Source of the DNA: Sphingomonadaceae bacterium
GTDB lineage: Bacteria; Pseudomonadota; Alphaproteobacteria; Sphingomonadales; Sphingomonadaceae
DNA: 64,000 bases
Reading direction: 5' to 3'
Assembly (NCBI GenBank): GCA_009926135.1
Contig: RFPL01000006.1
Span: 1 to 64,000 of the forward strand
Shown here: positions 34,922-43,017 of the stretch, in pieces
Numbering within the stretch: position 1 is the stretch's first letter
How the letters are laid out: each line of letters opens with the position of its first letter
Program-made: the position numbers and the translations under genes
The notes under the pieces: generated by a model
What the model saw: only the letters and a program-made list of their open reading frames with translations
What the model was told of the DNA's origin: nothing
Database searches by the model: none

Positions 34922-36159
34922 TGCTCTCGCATGGCGACGCGGCCGGTTTCCGGCTGGCGGTGAGCCGCCTGTCGGAAGGTCGCGTGCGCGTTCCCGAAGC
35001 CGCGATCGCGCGGTCTGCCGCAGTTTCGTTCTGGCGCGACACGCTCGCGGTGTTCGAGGCTGATGGGCCGCAGCGCCGCCGGCTGGCGGACCAGGATTTC
35101 GACATGCTGCGGTCGCGCGCCTGGTTCCATTCCAGGGGCCGCATCGATCTGGCTGGATTGCGCCTCGATTTGCGCCAGGCCTTGGCCGCGTGGCGGATGG
35201 CGGGACAGCTCGGTGAATGGGCGGGGAGGGAGGCGGGCTCGCAATTGTTCGCCCGCGCCGCCAAATTTGCGGTGGTTGCCGGTGGAGCGGTCAGCCTTGC
35301 CGCCTGCACCACGCTGTTCGGGGGCAATGTGAAGGGCAATTTTGCCTGTTCGGCGCCGGGCGGGACATGCGCTCCCTCGACCACGATCGACGATGAAGCG
35401 TTGTCGGTGATCCAGAACGCGCGGCCGATGACGCCTACGGGATCCTATGGTCCACCGGCGAGCCGTGGAACGACGGGGGTGATCGCCTATGCGCCTGCGG
35501 GTAGCGGCGGCGTGGCGGCGGCCGGCAAGGGCACGCTGCATCGCGATCGCCGCGTCTTGCGCGTGGTGTTCCCGTCCTATGTCGATGGGCGCGGCAACCT
35601 GCATGAAGCGCGCGTGGTCCATACGGTGACCGACAATGGCGGCTGGGTCCAGCTTTCGGCGGGCGAGGCCAATCTCGGCGAACAGGCGGTGGGCCGCGCC
35701 GATGCGCGCGAACGCGCCGAGGTCGCGCGCGGCTTGACCCCGCTGGCATTGCCGGCGGCGGCCCCAGGCGATGGGCAAGCCACGCTCGCCAGCGCTTCGG
35801 GCGAGGCGACAGGGTTCAATCTCACTCCGGGGGTCCAGGGCAGCGGTGCCGCGATTGCGGGCCCGCAGCTCGCCGGTCCGGTGAGCGGGCCCCCATCGGC
35901 CGCCGCGGTCGAGGCGGCGCGCCGGCGCGGTCCGCAGCCGGGCCCCAATCCGCTCGATGCGATCAAGGCGCGGGTTGCGGCGCAGCTCGGACAGCCGGGG
36001 GCTCCCGGTGCGGTTGGCCCGGGCGCGGCAGCGCCGCCGCCGGCAGGTGCCAAGGCGGCTGAGCCTGCAGCAGCGGGCGAGGGGGGCGGAGCGGCTGCGC
36101 CGACTCCCACCGTTGCGACCAATCGCACGGCCGTCATTCCCACCCAGGTCGAGGAGTAG
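34921..36159 (+). CDS. traV: TraV-like lipoprotein with unusual N-terminal extension
   Basis: 412 codons from ATG 34921, which shares a base with the dsbC stop. TraV features begin late: a lipobox SLAAC with Cys129, then the TraV pattern GNVKGNFACSAPGGTCAPS and a Pro/Ala-rich tail. The first 90-odd residues (VSRLSEGRVRVPEAAIARSA) are a soluble helical segment not expected before a signal peptide. Either a separate small gene has fused to traV by loss of a stop, or TraV is made from an internal ATG at 35197 (residue 93), leaving 36 residues before the lipid cysteine. TraV anchors the TraK-TraB core in the outer membrane. Confidence 0.75.
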   Translation: MLSHGDAAGFRLAVSRLSEGRVRVPEAAIARSAAVSFWRDTLAVFEADGPQRRRLADQDFDMLRSRAWFHSRGRIDLAGLRLDLRQALAAWRMAGQLGEWAGREAGSQLFARAAKFAVVAGGAVSLAACTTLFGGNVKGNFACSAPGGTCAPSTTIDDEALSVIQNARPMTPTGSYGPPASRGTTGVIAYAPAGSGGVAAAGKGTLHRDRRVLRVVFPSYVDGRGNLHEARVVHTVTDNGGWVQLSAGEANLGEQAVGRADARERAEVARGLTPLALPAAAPGDGQATLASASGEATGFNLTPGVQGSGAAIAGPQLAGPVSGPPSAAAVEAARRRGPQPGPNPLDAIKARVAAQLGQPGAPGAVGPGAAAPPPAGAKAAEPAAAGEGGGAAAPTPTVATNRTAVIPTQVEE

Positions 36160-36164
36160 GGGCC

Positions 36165-38774
36165 TTGGCCAAGAGCAAGGGGTTCTACCACCGCTTTCTC
36201 GACCTAGTTTTCGGGGAGTCGGCCGAGCCGGAAGATGCCGCGCCCGTGCTGGGCGTGCCGATGCTGTCGAGCTGGCTCCCTTATCGCAGCTACGATTCCA
36301 AATCGCGGATGTTCGTCAACAACCGGTCGATCGGCTTCATCCTCGAGATCGCGCCGATGATGGGGGCGGACGAGAAGTCGGGCGAAATCCTCACGCAGTT
36401 TCTCTCCGATGCGGTCCCCGCCGGGTGCCATGTCCAGTTCATCAACTGGCAAAGCCCCTCGGTCGGCGAGCGGATCGCCAACTGGGTCAGCCCGCGCATC
36501 TTCGCGCGCGGGGTGTACAGTCGCTCGGCCAAGCACCGCGCGCGCTGGCTGAGGCGCGGCGCCTGGATCTCGATCTCGCGCGATGCGCCGTTCTTCCTGC
36601 GCTCGCACCGGGTCCTGGTGAGCATCGGTGCGCCTTCCGGGAGCGTGGTCGACAAGGATGTCCTCCATACCGTGCGCGAGAGCCTGATGGGAACCTTCCA
36701 GGCGCTGAGCATCCCGAGCCGGGAGGTAACCCCGGTCGAGCTCATGGGCTATATCGACGATGTCCTCGTTCCCGCGGTCGATAACGGCGACCGGGCGAAG
36801 AACTATTCGCCGCTCGATCCGATCAATGTCCAGTGCGTGCGAAAGGACCAGGAGACCCAGGTCACCGCCGATCGGCTCGTCTTGAAGACCGAGCGCTACC
36901 GCGCCACCGGCGAGAATGTCGATGGCGCGCCGGTGATCGCCGAAGTGGTTCCCGACAATTTCGACTGGCGCTTCTTCACCCCGCGCAACCTGCCGCCGGT
37001 CTGGGCGCCGTGGGACGTACAAAAGCTGGTCGGCGACATCGCCAATGACAAGCTGCGCTTCGGCTGCAACGTGATCACCGTCGTCGGGATGGTGTTCGAG
37101 GACGAGGACGCCGTCGCCTCGCGCGCGGGGATGAAGTTCCTGCGCTCGACCAGTCTCGCCGATTCCAAGTCGGCGCGGTTCCGCCCCGAGCTGATCTTCC
37201 AGAAGGAAGAATGGCAGATGGTCCAGGAGGAGCTGCGCCGCGGGCGCAAGCTGTGCAAGGTCTATTACGGGGTCGGCGCGCTGTCGCCGCTCGGCCGCGG
37301 CGACGCCAACGAACGGATCGTCAAGTCGGTCTACAAGGGCGCCGGGTGGGACCTGATCGACGAGCGCTATCTGCAGACGGCGGGGCTGCTCGCGGCGATG
37401 CCCCTGTCGCTACCCAACGGGCTGAGCGACGATCTCAGACGCTTCTCGCTGTTCAAGACTATGCTGACCTCGACCGCGGCTTCGGTCGTGCCGATCCAGG
37501 GCGAATATGTCGGCGGCGAGATCCCGCATGTGCTGCTGATCGGCCGCCGGGGTCAGCCCTTTTACTGGTCGCCGTTCCAGAACGGCGCGGGCAACCACAA
37601 TGTCGCGGTGTTCGGCAAGTCGGGCTCGGGCAAGTCGGTGTTCCTGCAGGACGTCTGTTCGGCGATGGCCGGGGCAGGGGCCAAGGTGATCGTGATCGAT
37701 GATGGCCGCAGCTTCGAGCATATGGCCAAGGCGCTCGGCGGGGCCTTTGTCGAGTTCAAGCTTTCGTCGGGCTTCTCGCTCAATCCCTTCGACATGATCG
37801 ACCTCGAGGGGCTCGACGATAGCGACGACGGGCAGGACTACGAGGTCGAATGCCTCGCGATGCTCAAGTCGATCGTCGGGCAGATGGCGCGCCAGCAGGA
37901 CCGGCTTTCGGATACCGAGCGCGGATTGATCGACAGCGCGGTCAGCACGGTCTGGCGCGCGCGCAAGCGAGCCGGGACGATCGACGACGTGGTCGCCGCG
38001 CTGCGCTCGCAGCCCTCGCCTTACGCCGGCGATCTCGCCGATTCGATGAGCGCATTCGTGTCGGGCGGGACTTATGGGCGGTTCTTCGACGGGCCATGCA
38101 GCATCGACATGTCGGCCGGGCTCACGGTGTTCGAGCTGTCCGATCTCGCCTCGAAGCCCGAGCTGCGCTCGGTTGCGCTGACCGCACTGATGTTCCTGAC
38201 GCTGCGGGCGATGCGCGATATCGACCGCAAGATCCCCAAGCTCACCATGATCGACGAGGCCTGGCAGCTCTTGGGCGGCGGGCAGATGGGCCAGGCGATC
38301 GAAACCTATGCGCGCACCTGCCGCAAATATGGCGGCTCGCTGATCACCGCGACGCAGTCTTTGAACGATTTCTACAAGTCCGAAGGCTCGCTCGCCGCGC
38401 TCGAAAACTCGGACTGGTCGATCGTGCTCCAGCAGAAGGAAGAGACGGTCAACGACCTCGTCAAGCACCAGCGTTTCGAGATGGACCCCTATACCGAGAT
38501 GCTGGTGCGCTCGTTGAAGCGCAACGGCACCGAATATTCGGACGTGCTGATCAAGGGCCCGGAAACCCTCGCGGTCGGCCGCCTCGTCCTCGATCCCTAT
38601 TCCGCGACGCTCTATTCCTCGAGCCCGCATGTGTTCGCGCGGATCGAGGAGCTGGTCCACTCGGGAATGGATCTCGCCGATGCGATCGAAGCGGTGGCCT
38701 TCCCCGACCATGTCAAGCTCGCGCCCGAGGACGGCGATCTGCAGGATGAAGAGCTGCGGGAGGCGGCGGAATGA
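36165..38774 (+). CDS. traC: Conjugation ATPase TraC (VirB4-like)
   Basis: An 869-residue cytoplasmic ATPase. Walker A AVFGKSGSGKSVFLQD is near residues 480-495 and Walker B PKLTMIDEAWQLLGGGQMG near 690-708, followed by TATQSLNDFYKSEGS. The N-terminal half matches the F-type TraC/VirB4 N-terminal domain (VPMLSSWLPYRSYDSKSRMF). It powers pilus assembly and pore function. Translation starts at TTG 36165 after GAGGAG; the stop overlaps the next ATG by 4 bp. Confidence 0.92.
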   Translation: MAKSKGFYHRFLDLVFGESAEPEDAAPVLGVPMLSSWLPYRSYDSKSRMFVNNRSIGFILEIAPMMGADEKSGEILTQFLSDAVPAGCHVQFINWQSPSVGERIANWVSPRIFARGVYSRSAKHRARWLRRGAWISISRDAPFFLRSHRVLVSIGAPSGSVVDKDVLHTVRESLMGTFQALSIPSREVTPVELMGYIDDVLVPAVDNGDRAKNYSPLDPINVQCVRKDQETQVTADRLVLKTERYRATGENVDGAPVIAEVVPDNFDWRFFTPRNLPPVWAPWDVQKLVGDIANDKLRFGCNVITVVGMVFEDEDAVASRAGMKFLRSTSLADSKSARFRPELIFQKEEWQMVQEELRRGRKLCKVYYGVGALSPLGRGDANERIVKSVYKGAGWDLIDERYLQTAGLLAAMPLSLPNGLSDDLRRFSLFKTMLTSTAASVVPIQGEYVGGEIPHVLLIGRRGQPFYWSPFQNGAGNHNVAVFGKSGSGKSVFLQDVCSAMAGAGAKVIVIDDGRSFEHMAKALGGAFVEFKLSSGFSLNPFDMIDLEGLDDSDDGQDYEVECLAMLKSIVGQMARQQDRLSDTERGLIDSAVSTVWRARKRAGTIDDVVAALRSQPSPYAGDLADSMSAFVSGGTYGRFFDGPCSIDMSAGLTVFELSDLASKPELRSVALTALMFLTLRAMRDIDRKIPKLTMIDEAWQLLGGGQMGQAIETYARTCRKYGGSLITATQSLNDFYKSEGSLAALENSDWSIVLQQKEETVNDLVKHQRFEMDPYTEMLVRSLKRNGTEYSDVLIKGPETLAVGRLVLDPYSATLYSSSPHVFARIEELVHSGMDLADAIEAVAFPDHVKLAPEDGDLQDEELREAAE

Positions 38775-39115
38775 CCGCGCTGTCCTACATTCCGTCCGCC
38801 GAGCGGGATGCTGACCGCATTTCGCTTGGAGACGCGTTGTATCTGCTCCTCGGGTTGCTCGGTTGGAGCGTCGTCACTTGCGCCTGCGTGATCGGTTTCT
38901 GGGCATTGTTTTTCGCTTTTCTAGGTGAGTTCGATTTCAGCCAGGCAGTGATGCACATCGAGAATTTCGCATCGCGCTACGTTGCGGCCGACGCGGTTCG
39001 CCAGGGTGAGTTCCGGGAGACCTTTTGGCTGACGAGTGGCATCGGCTTCGTTGTTGTCGGTTTGCTTCGGCAGCGTTCGTTCGGCCGGATTTGGAAGCGT
39101 TTGAAGGAGGTGTGA
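38771..39115 (+). CDS. Small tra-operon membrane protein
   Basis: 114 residues with two strong membrane segments (ALYLLLGLLGWSVVTCACVI and the adjacent GFWALFFAF; later FWLTSGIGFVVVGLL). No named Tra family recognised. It overlaps traC by 4 bp (ATGA) and is 1 bp before trbI, so it belongs to the operon; such unnamed proteins sit at this place in related sphingomonad plasmids (inference from memory). Confidence 0.6.
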   Translation: MTALSYIPSAERDADRISLGDALYLLLGLLGWSVVTCACVIGFWALFFAFLGEFDFSQAVMHIENFASRYVAADAVRQGEFRETFWLTSGIGFVVVGLLRQRSFGRIWKRLKEV

Positions 39116-39116
39116 G

Positions 39117-39701
39117 ATGGCAGGAAAGCATAGCGGAAAGAGCGAAGCGCCTTTGCTCGACGCTCTGGCGGAGCAAGCGGTCGAGGGTCCGGCGCGGGCC
39201 GCCGAGGTTGCTCTCCCGGCACCGCGGCGTTTGCTGGGCGGGATCGGATTGCCGGTTGCAATGGTATCCGGCGTGGTCGCGGTCGGGCTGTGGGGGGCCT
39301 GGGTCACCAAGAACGTCCTTGCCGACGCGCAATTGCCGCCGATGGCCCGCGTCCAGATGTCGGCGATCGTCGGCGAATATGTCCAGGCCCAGGCGCGCTC
39401 GAACAGCACCCCCGAAGTGGTGACGCTCGAGACCAAGGCGTTCATGGCCGAGATCGAGAAGAACCTGAAGGCGCGCGGCGCGAAGGGCCAGGTGGTGCTG
39501 GTCGGCGAGGCGGTGCTGACCGAGAACGTCCCCGATATCACCGCCGAGCTGCGCAGCGAGGTCTACAAGAAGGTCAAGCGGCCGCAGGTTGCCGCGGCGC
39601 AGGGCGACGTGTTGGGTTCGATGCGCGCGGCGATGGCCGACCCATCGGCGATGGCGATGGCCGCGCCCGGCCCCGGAGGATCCGGTGGAGCAGGCGACTG
39701 A
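39117..39701 (+). CDS. trbI: Type-F conjugation protein TrbI
   Basis: A 194-residue protein with a membrane helix near residues 44-62 (LPVAMVSGVVAVGLWGAWVT) and a periplasmic domain with the TrbI block SEVYKKVKRPQ (residues about 150-165). In F, TrbI influences pilus outgrowth and retraction. The gene has GGAGG 8 bp upstream and its 3' end overlaps the peptidase gene by 17 bp. Confidence 0.8.
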   Translation: MAGKHSGKSEAPLLDALAEQAVEGPARAAEVALPAPRRLLGGIGLPVAMVSGVVAVGLWGAWVTKNVLADAQLPPMARVQMSAIVGEYVQAQARSNSTPEVVTLETKAFMAEIEKNLKARGAKGQVVLVGEAVLTENVPDITAELRSEVYKKVKRPQVAAAQGDVLGSMRAAMADPSAMAMAAPGPGGSGGAGD

Positions 39702-40203
39702 CCGGCGGATCTTCTGGCGGCGCTGGGCCGCGATCGGACTGCTCGCCGCGGGGCTGGGCGGTTACGACAGCCTGTCGGCCTGGGGCGACGCGCATGGACT
39801 GCTGATCAACACCTCGGAGTCGCTCCCCTATTGGGCGTTCTTCGTCGAGAAGAATGCCCACCCCAAGCGCGGCGATTTCGTGGTCTTCGACCCGCCGAAG
39901 ACCGAGCTCGTGGTCGGTCATTTCGGGGCCAGGCCCGCGGCCTTCGCGAAGATCGTCTACGGCGTCGGCGGCGACGAAGTGGTTCGCCGCGAGGGCCGGG
40001 TCTTCGTCCACGGGCGCGAAGTCGCGAAGCTCAAGCCGCGCACGCGCAAGGGCGAAGCTCTGGCGGCAGGCCCGACCGGGATCGTTCCGGCCGGATGCTT
40101 CTATGTCGGCTCGCCGCATCCGGACGGGTTCGACAGCCGCTACGCCGATATAGGCTTCGTCTGCGGCAGGCAGGTCGCCGGCACGGGAGTTCCGATCCTG
40201 TGA
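39685..40203 (+). CDS. S26-family signal peptidase (TraF/TrhF type)
   Basis: 172 residues from GTG 39685, chosen because GGAGG lies 5 bp before it inside the trbI end. An N-terminal membrane helix (WAAIGLLAAGLGGYDSL) is followed by the S26 core with Ser in NTSESLPYWAF and Lys in AAFAKIVYGVGGDEV, the serine-lysine dyad of TraF-type peptidases. It probably matures the pilin. It overlaps traW by GTGA. Confidence 0.85.
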   Translation: MEQATDRRIFWRRWAAIGLLAAGLGGYDSLSAWGDAHGLLINTSESLPYWAFFVEKNAHPKRGDFVVFDPPKTELVVGHFGARPAAFAKIVYGVGGDEVVRREGRVFVHGREVAKLKPRTRKGEALAAGPTGIVPAGCFYVGSPHPDGFDSRYADIGFVCGRQVAGTGVPIL

Positions 40204-40847
40204 GCGCGTTCAAACGCCTTGGATTGCTGTGCGGGCTTGCGGCGCTGGCAGGGTGGCCGGTCGCGTCGATGGTGGGCGCGGCCGATTACGGCCAGATGGG
40301 CGAGACCTTCCCGATCGTCGAGCAGGATCTCCTCGCGGTGATCGAGAGCAAGCTCAGGACGCTCGAGGCCAATGGCGGGATCGCGCGGCTGCAGGAGCAG
40401 ATGCGCGACCAGGCGGTGGCGAGCGTGCGGCGGCCCAAGCCGGTCGATGGCCTGTCGGCGGCGATCTCGCGCCGCGAATGGCTGCACGACCCTTCGGCGG
40501 TAGCCGACGCGGATGTCCGCGACCAGAAGGGCAATCTGGTGGTCGCAGCCGGGACCAGGGTCAATCCGCTCGATTTCGTCGAGCTGCGCCAGGAGCTGGT
40601 CTTCGTCAATGGCGACCGGAAGGCCGAGCTCGATTGGGCGGTGGCCAATTACACCGCGACCGGGGCCAAGATCATCTTCGTCGCGGGCTCGCCGTTCGAT
40701 TCGATGCGGCCCTACCAGCGGCGCTTCTATTTCGACCAGGGCGGGGCGCTCACCGCCAAGTTCGGGATCCAGCATACGCCCGCCGTCGTGAGCGCGGCCG
40801 GGCGCAATCTCAATGTCGTTGAATTGCCGGTGGGGGGTGGATCATGA
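40200..40847 (+). CDS. traW: Type-F conjugative transfer protein TraW
   Basis: 215 residues from GTG 40200, which overlaps the peptidase stop. A signal peptide (LGLLCGLAALAGWPVASMVG) leads to a periplasmic protein with the TraW pattern: GETFPIVEQDLLAVIESKLR near the start, TRVNPLDFV in the middle and FGIQHTPAVVSAAGRNL near the end. TraW works with TrbC and TraU in pilus assembly. Confidence 0.88.
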   Translation: MSAFKRLGLLCGLAALAGWPVASMVGAADYGQMGETFPIVEQDLLAVIESKLRTLEANGGIARLQEQMRDQAVASVRRPKPVDGLSAAISRREWLHDPSAVADADVRDQKGNLVVAAGTRVNPLDFVELRQELVFVNGDRKAELDWAVANYTATGAKIIFVAGSPFDSMRPYQRRFYFDQGGALTAKFGIQHTPAVVSAAGRNLNVVELPVGGGS

Positions 40848-41116
40848 GCCGTGACCTTCTCCGTGAAGCGCTGCGGCCGCAGGCTGCTCCCGAGACCAGG
40901 ACCCTGAAGGTGATGCGGGTGACGATGATGGCGCTCGCGGGATTCGTGTGCCTGGGCACCGGCTTCATCGGCTTCTGGGTTTCGCTGTTCGGGGTCGGAT
41001 TTTCCGGCTTGGTCGGGTTGGCGCTCATCGCGCTGCTGGTCGAGGGCTTTTGCTATTTCCGCAGGAAGAACCGCGCCGATCTCGCCTTCGCCGCTGGCGC
41101 GGGAGGCGAAGCATGA
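40844..41116 (+). CDS. Small inner-membrane protein of the tra operon
   Basis: 90 residues with two adjacent membrane segments (MMALAGFVCLGTGFIGFWVS and LFGVGFSGLVGLALIALLVE) and basic ends. No named family recognised. It overlaps traW by 4 bp and traU by 4 bp, so it is clearly co-translated with them. Confidence 0.6.
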   Translation: MSRDLLREALRPQAAPETRTLKVMRVTMMALAGFVCLGTGFIGFWVSLFGVGFSGLVGLALIALLVEGFCYFRRKNRADLAFAAGAGGEA

Positions 41117-42135
41117 TCCGCCGCTGGTTCGCCGCGCTCCTCATGTGGGCCTCGCTGGCCGGGCTCGGCGCCAGCGCTGCGCAGGCGCAGGGCGTGCCGA
41201 GCACTTGCCACGGCGATTTCGTCAACCCGATCTCCGACGTGTGCTGGTCGTGCCTGTTCCCGCTGTCGATCGGCGGTTTGTCGATCTGGAAGGGGAGCCG
41301 TCCCGATCCCAAGAATCCGTCCTTCCCGGTCTGCGCTTGTGGTTCGCCGATCCCCCGGATCGGGATTTCGATCGGCTTCTGGGAGCCGGTGCGCCTGGTC
41401 GATGTCACCAACAAGCCGTGGTGCTTTCCGAACCTCGGCGGGATCAAGCTCGATCCGGGGTTCGACATCGGCCACGGCCATGTCCAGGGGCGCAGCCAGG
41501 TCGGCGGCAAGACCCAAAACTCCTCGCAGTGGCAGTCGCACTATTACATTTACCCGCTGCTCTACTGGATGGAGATCCTGGTCGACTTCCTGTGCTTCGA
41601 GCAGACCTCGTTCGACGTCGCCTATGTCACCGAGATCGACCCGCTGTGGCAGGATTCCTCGCTGACCTCGATCATCAATCCGGAGGTGGCGCTGTTCGCC
41701 AATCCAATCGCGGTCGCGGCCTGCGCCGGCGACTGCGTCGAATCGACCCGCAAGCTGCCGATCGACCAGCTGTTCTGGTGCGCGGGCTGCAACGGCAGCA
41801 TGTATCCGATGAACGGACATGTCGCTTCGCATGTGACGCCGGTCCAGGCCTCGAGGCTGGTCGCCGAACGGATGCTCTACAAGGTCCATCGCCAGGGGCT
41901 CGCGCTCGGGACGATGGGGTCGAAGGCGCTGTGCCACAAATATCTCATGCCGGTGATGCGCAAGCAGCAATACCGGCTGCAGATGACCAACCCGATTTCG
42001 ACGACGAGCGGCCGCTACGCCTGCGCGCCGATCGGGGCGGCCACGATCATTCCCCAGACAGGCAAGTCCTTCCCGGTGAAGGGCGAGGACTTCGGTTACC
42101 TCGTCTGGCGCAAGCGTAACTGTTGCATGTTGTGA
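41113..42135 (+). CDS. traU: Conjugal transfer protein TraU
   Basis: A 340-residue exported protein. A signal peptide ends near AQA (residues 20-25); the mature protein has about 14 cysteines and TraU landmarks (FVNPISDVCWSCLFPLSIGG, VCACGSPIPRIGISIGFWEP, ending RKRNCCML). TraU is needed for DNA transfer more than for pilus formation in F. Its disulfides probably need the DsbC-like protein encoded upstream. ATG 41113 overlaps the previous stop. Confidence 0.9.
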   Translation: MIRRWFAALLMWASLAGLGASAAQAQGVPSTCHGDFVNPISDVCWSCLFPLSIGGLSIWKGSRPDPKNPSFPVCACGSPIPRIGISIGFWEPVRLVDVTNKPWCFPNLGGIKLDPGFDIGHGHVQGRSQVGGKTQNSSQWQSHYYIYPLLYWMEILVDFLCFEQTSFDVAYVTEIDPLWQDSSLTSIINPEVALFANPIAVAACAGDCVESTRKLPIDQLFWCAGCNGSMYPMNGHVASHVTPVQASRLVAERMLYKVHRQGLALGTMGSKALCHKYLMPVMRKQQYRLQMTNPISTTSGRYACAPIGAATIIPQTGKSFPVKGEDFGYLVWRKRNCCML

Positions 42136-42142
42136 GGATGCG

Positions 42143-42271
42143 ATGAGCTGGAGCCTTCATATCTGGTGCTTGCTGGCGATCTCGATGGGGCTCAGCGCGC
42201 TGTGCGATCTGGCGGTGGCCGGACCCGAGCTCGGCGGTAGCCTGGCGGTTCTGACCGGAGGCGCGCCATGA
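42143..42271 (+). CDS. 42-residue ORF between traU and trbC
   Basis: ATG 42143 to TGA 42269-42271. The N-terminal half is hydrophobic (WSLHIWCLLAISMGLSALCD), like a small membrane peptide. Its stop overlaps the trbC ATG as ATGA, and GAGGATG lies just upstream, which is the coupling pattern of the genes around it. Unrecognised; short, so only moderately sure it is real. Confidence 0.45.
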   Translation: MSWSLHIWCLLAISMGLSALCDLAVAGPELGGSLAVLTGGAP

Positions 42272-43011
42272 AGATCACGCTTGGCGGCTTGGCAGGGTTT
42301 GTCGCGCTGGCTTGTGCGACCGCGGTGGTCGCGCAGACCGTCGAGGGCGTCGATGTCGGCGCGATCCGGGCCAAGGCGAAGGACGAGACGGCGGACGCGC
42401 AGGTATTCCTCGACGGCGTGGTCAATCGCGGCGAGGAGTTTCGCGAGGAGGCCGAGGCCGTGAGCCAGGCAGGTCACGCGGCGATGGCGGCGATCGACCC
42501 GAAGGATCTGCCGCGCGGTCCCGAAGGCCCCGTCGATTTCGACGAGCTGATCGACGGCGCGGTCGGGAACACCAAGGTTCCGTTCGGCGAGGGTCCGCTG
42601 TTCGTCGTCTTCGCGAGCCTGTCGATGCCCGAGGATTCGCTGCGCGCGCTCATTCGCGACACGACCAAGGCGGGAGGCGTCGTCGCCTTCCGCGGCTTTC
42701 CCGGGAACAACGCCAAGGCCTTCGTCGAAGGCATGAAAAAGGTCGTGACGGCCGAGGACCAGGAGGCGCACCTCGCGATCGACCCGCGCCTGTTCCGCGC
42801 CTTCAGCGTGACGGCTGCCCCGACCTTCGTGGTGGTTTCGCGCGATTACGAACTGTGCGAGGGCTTCAGTTGCTCGAGCGCTTTGCCGCCGTTCGACAAG
42901 ATGGTCGGCAACGTCACGGTCGAATATGCACTGGAGAGCTTCGCCGGCGGCAACAGCGGCGGCGCGGGGGTGGCCTCGGTTGCCCTCGCCAATCTCAAGC
43001 GGTCGCGGTAG
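42268..43011 (+). CDS. trbC: Type-F pilus assembly protein TrbC
   Basis: A 247-residue periplasmic protein with a signal peptide (ITLGGLAGFVALACATAVVA). The core has the TrbC pattern FVVFASLSMPEDSLRALIRD, GVVAFRGFPGNN and AAPTFVVVS, a thioredoxin-like fold without a CxxC at the usual place. It interacts with TraW. ATG overlaps the 42-residue ORF. Confidence 0.87.
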   Translation: MKITLGGLAGFVALACATAVVAQTVEGVDVGAIRAKAKDETADAQVFLDGVVNRGEEFREEAEAVSQAGHAAMAAIDPKDLPRGPEGPVDFDELIDGAVGNTKVPFGEGPLFVVFASLSMPEDSLRALIRDTTKAGGVVAFRGFPGNNAKAFVEGMKKVVTAEDQEAHLAIDPRLFRAFSVTAAPTFVVVSRDYELCEGFSCSSALPPFDKMVGNVTVEYALESFAGGNSGGAGVASVALANLKRSR

Positions 43012-43017
43012 CCGCCG

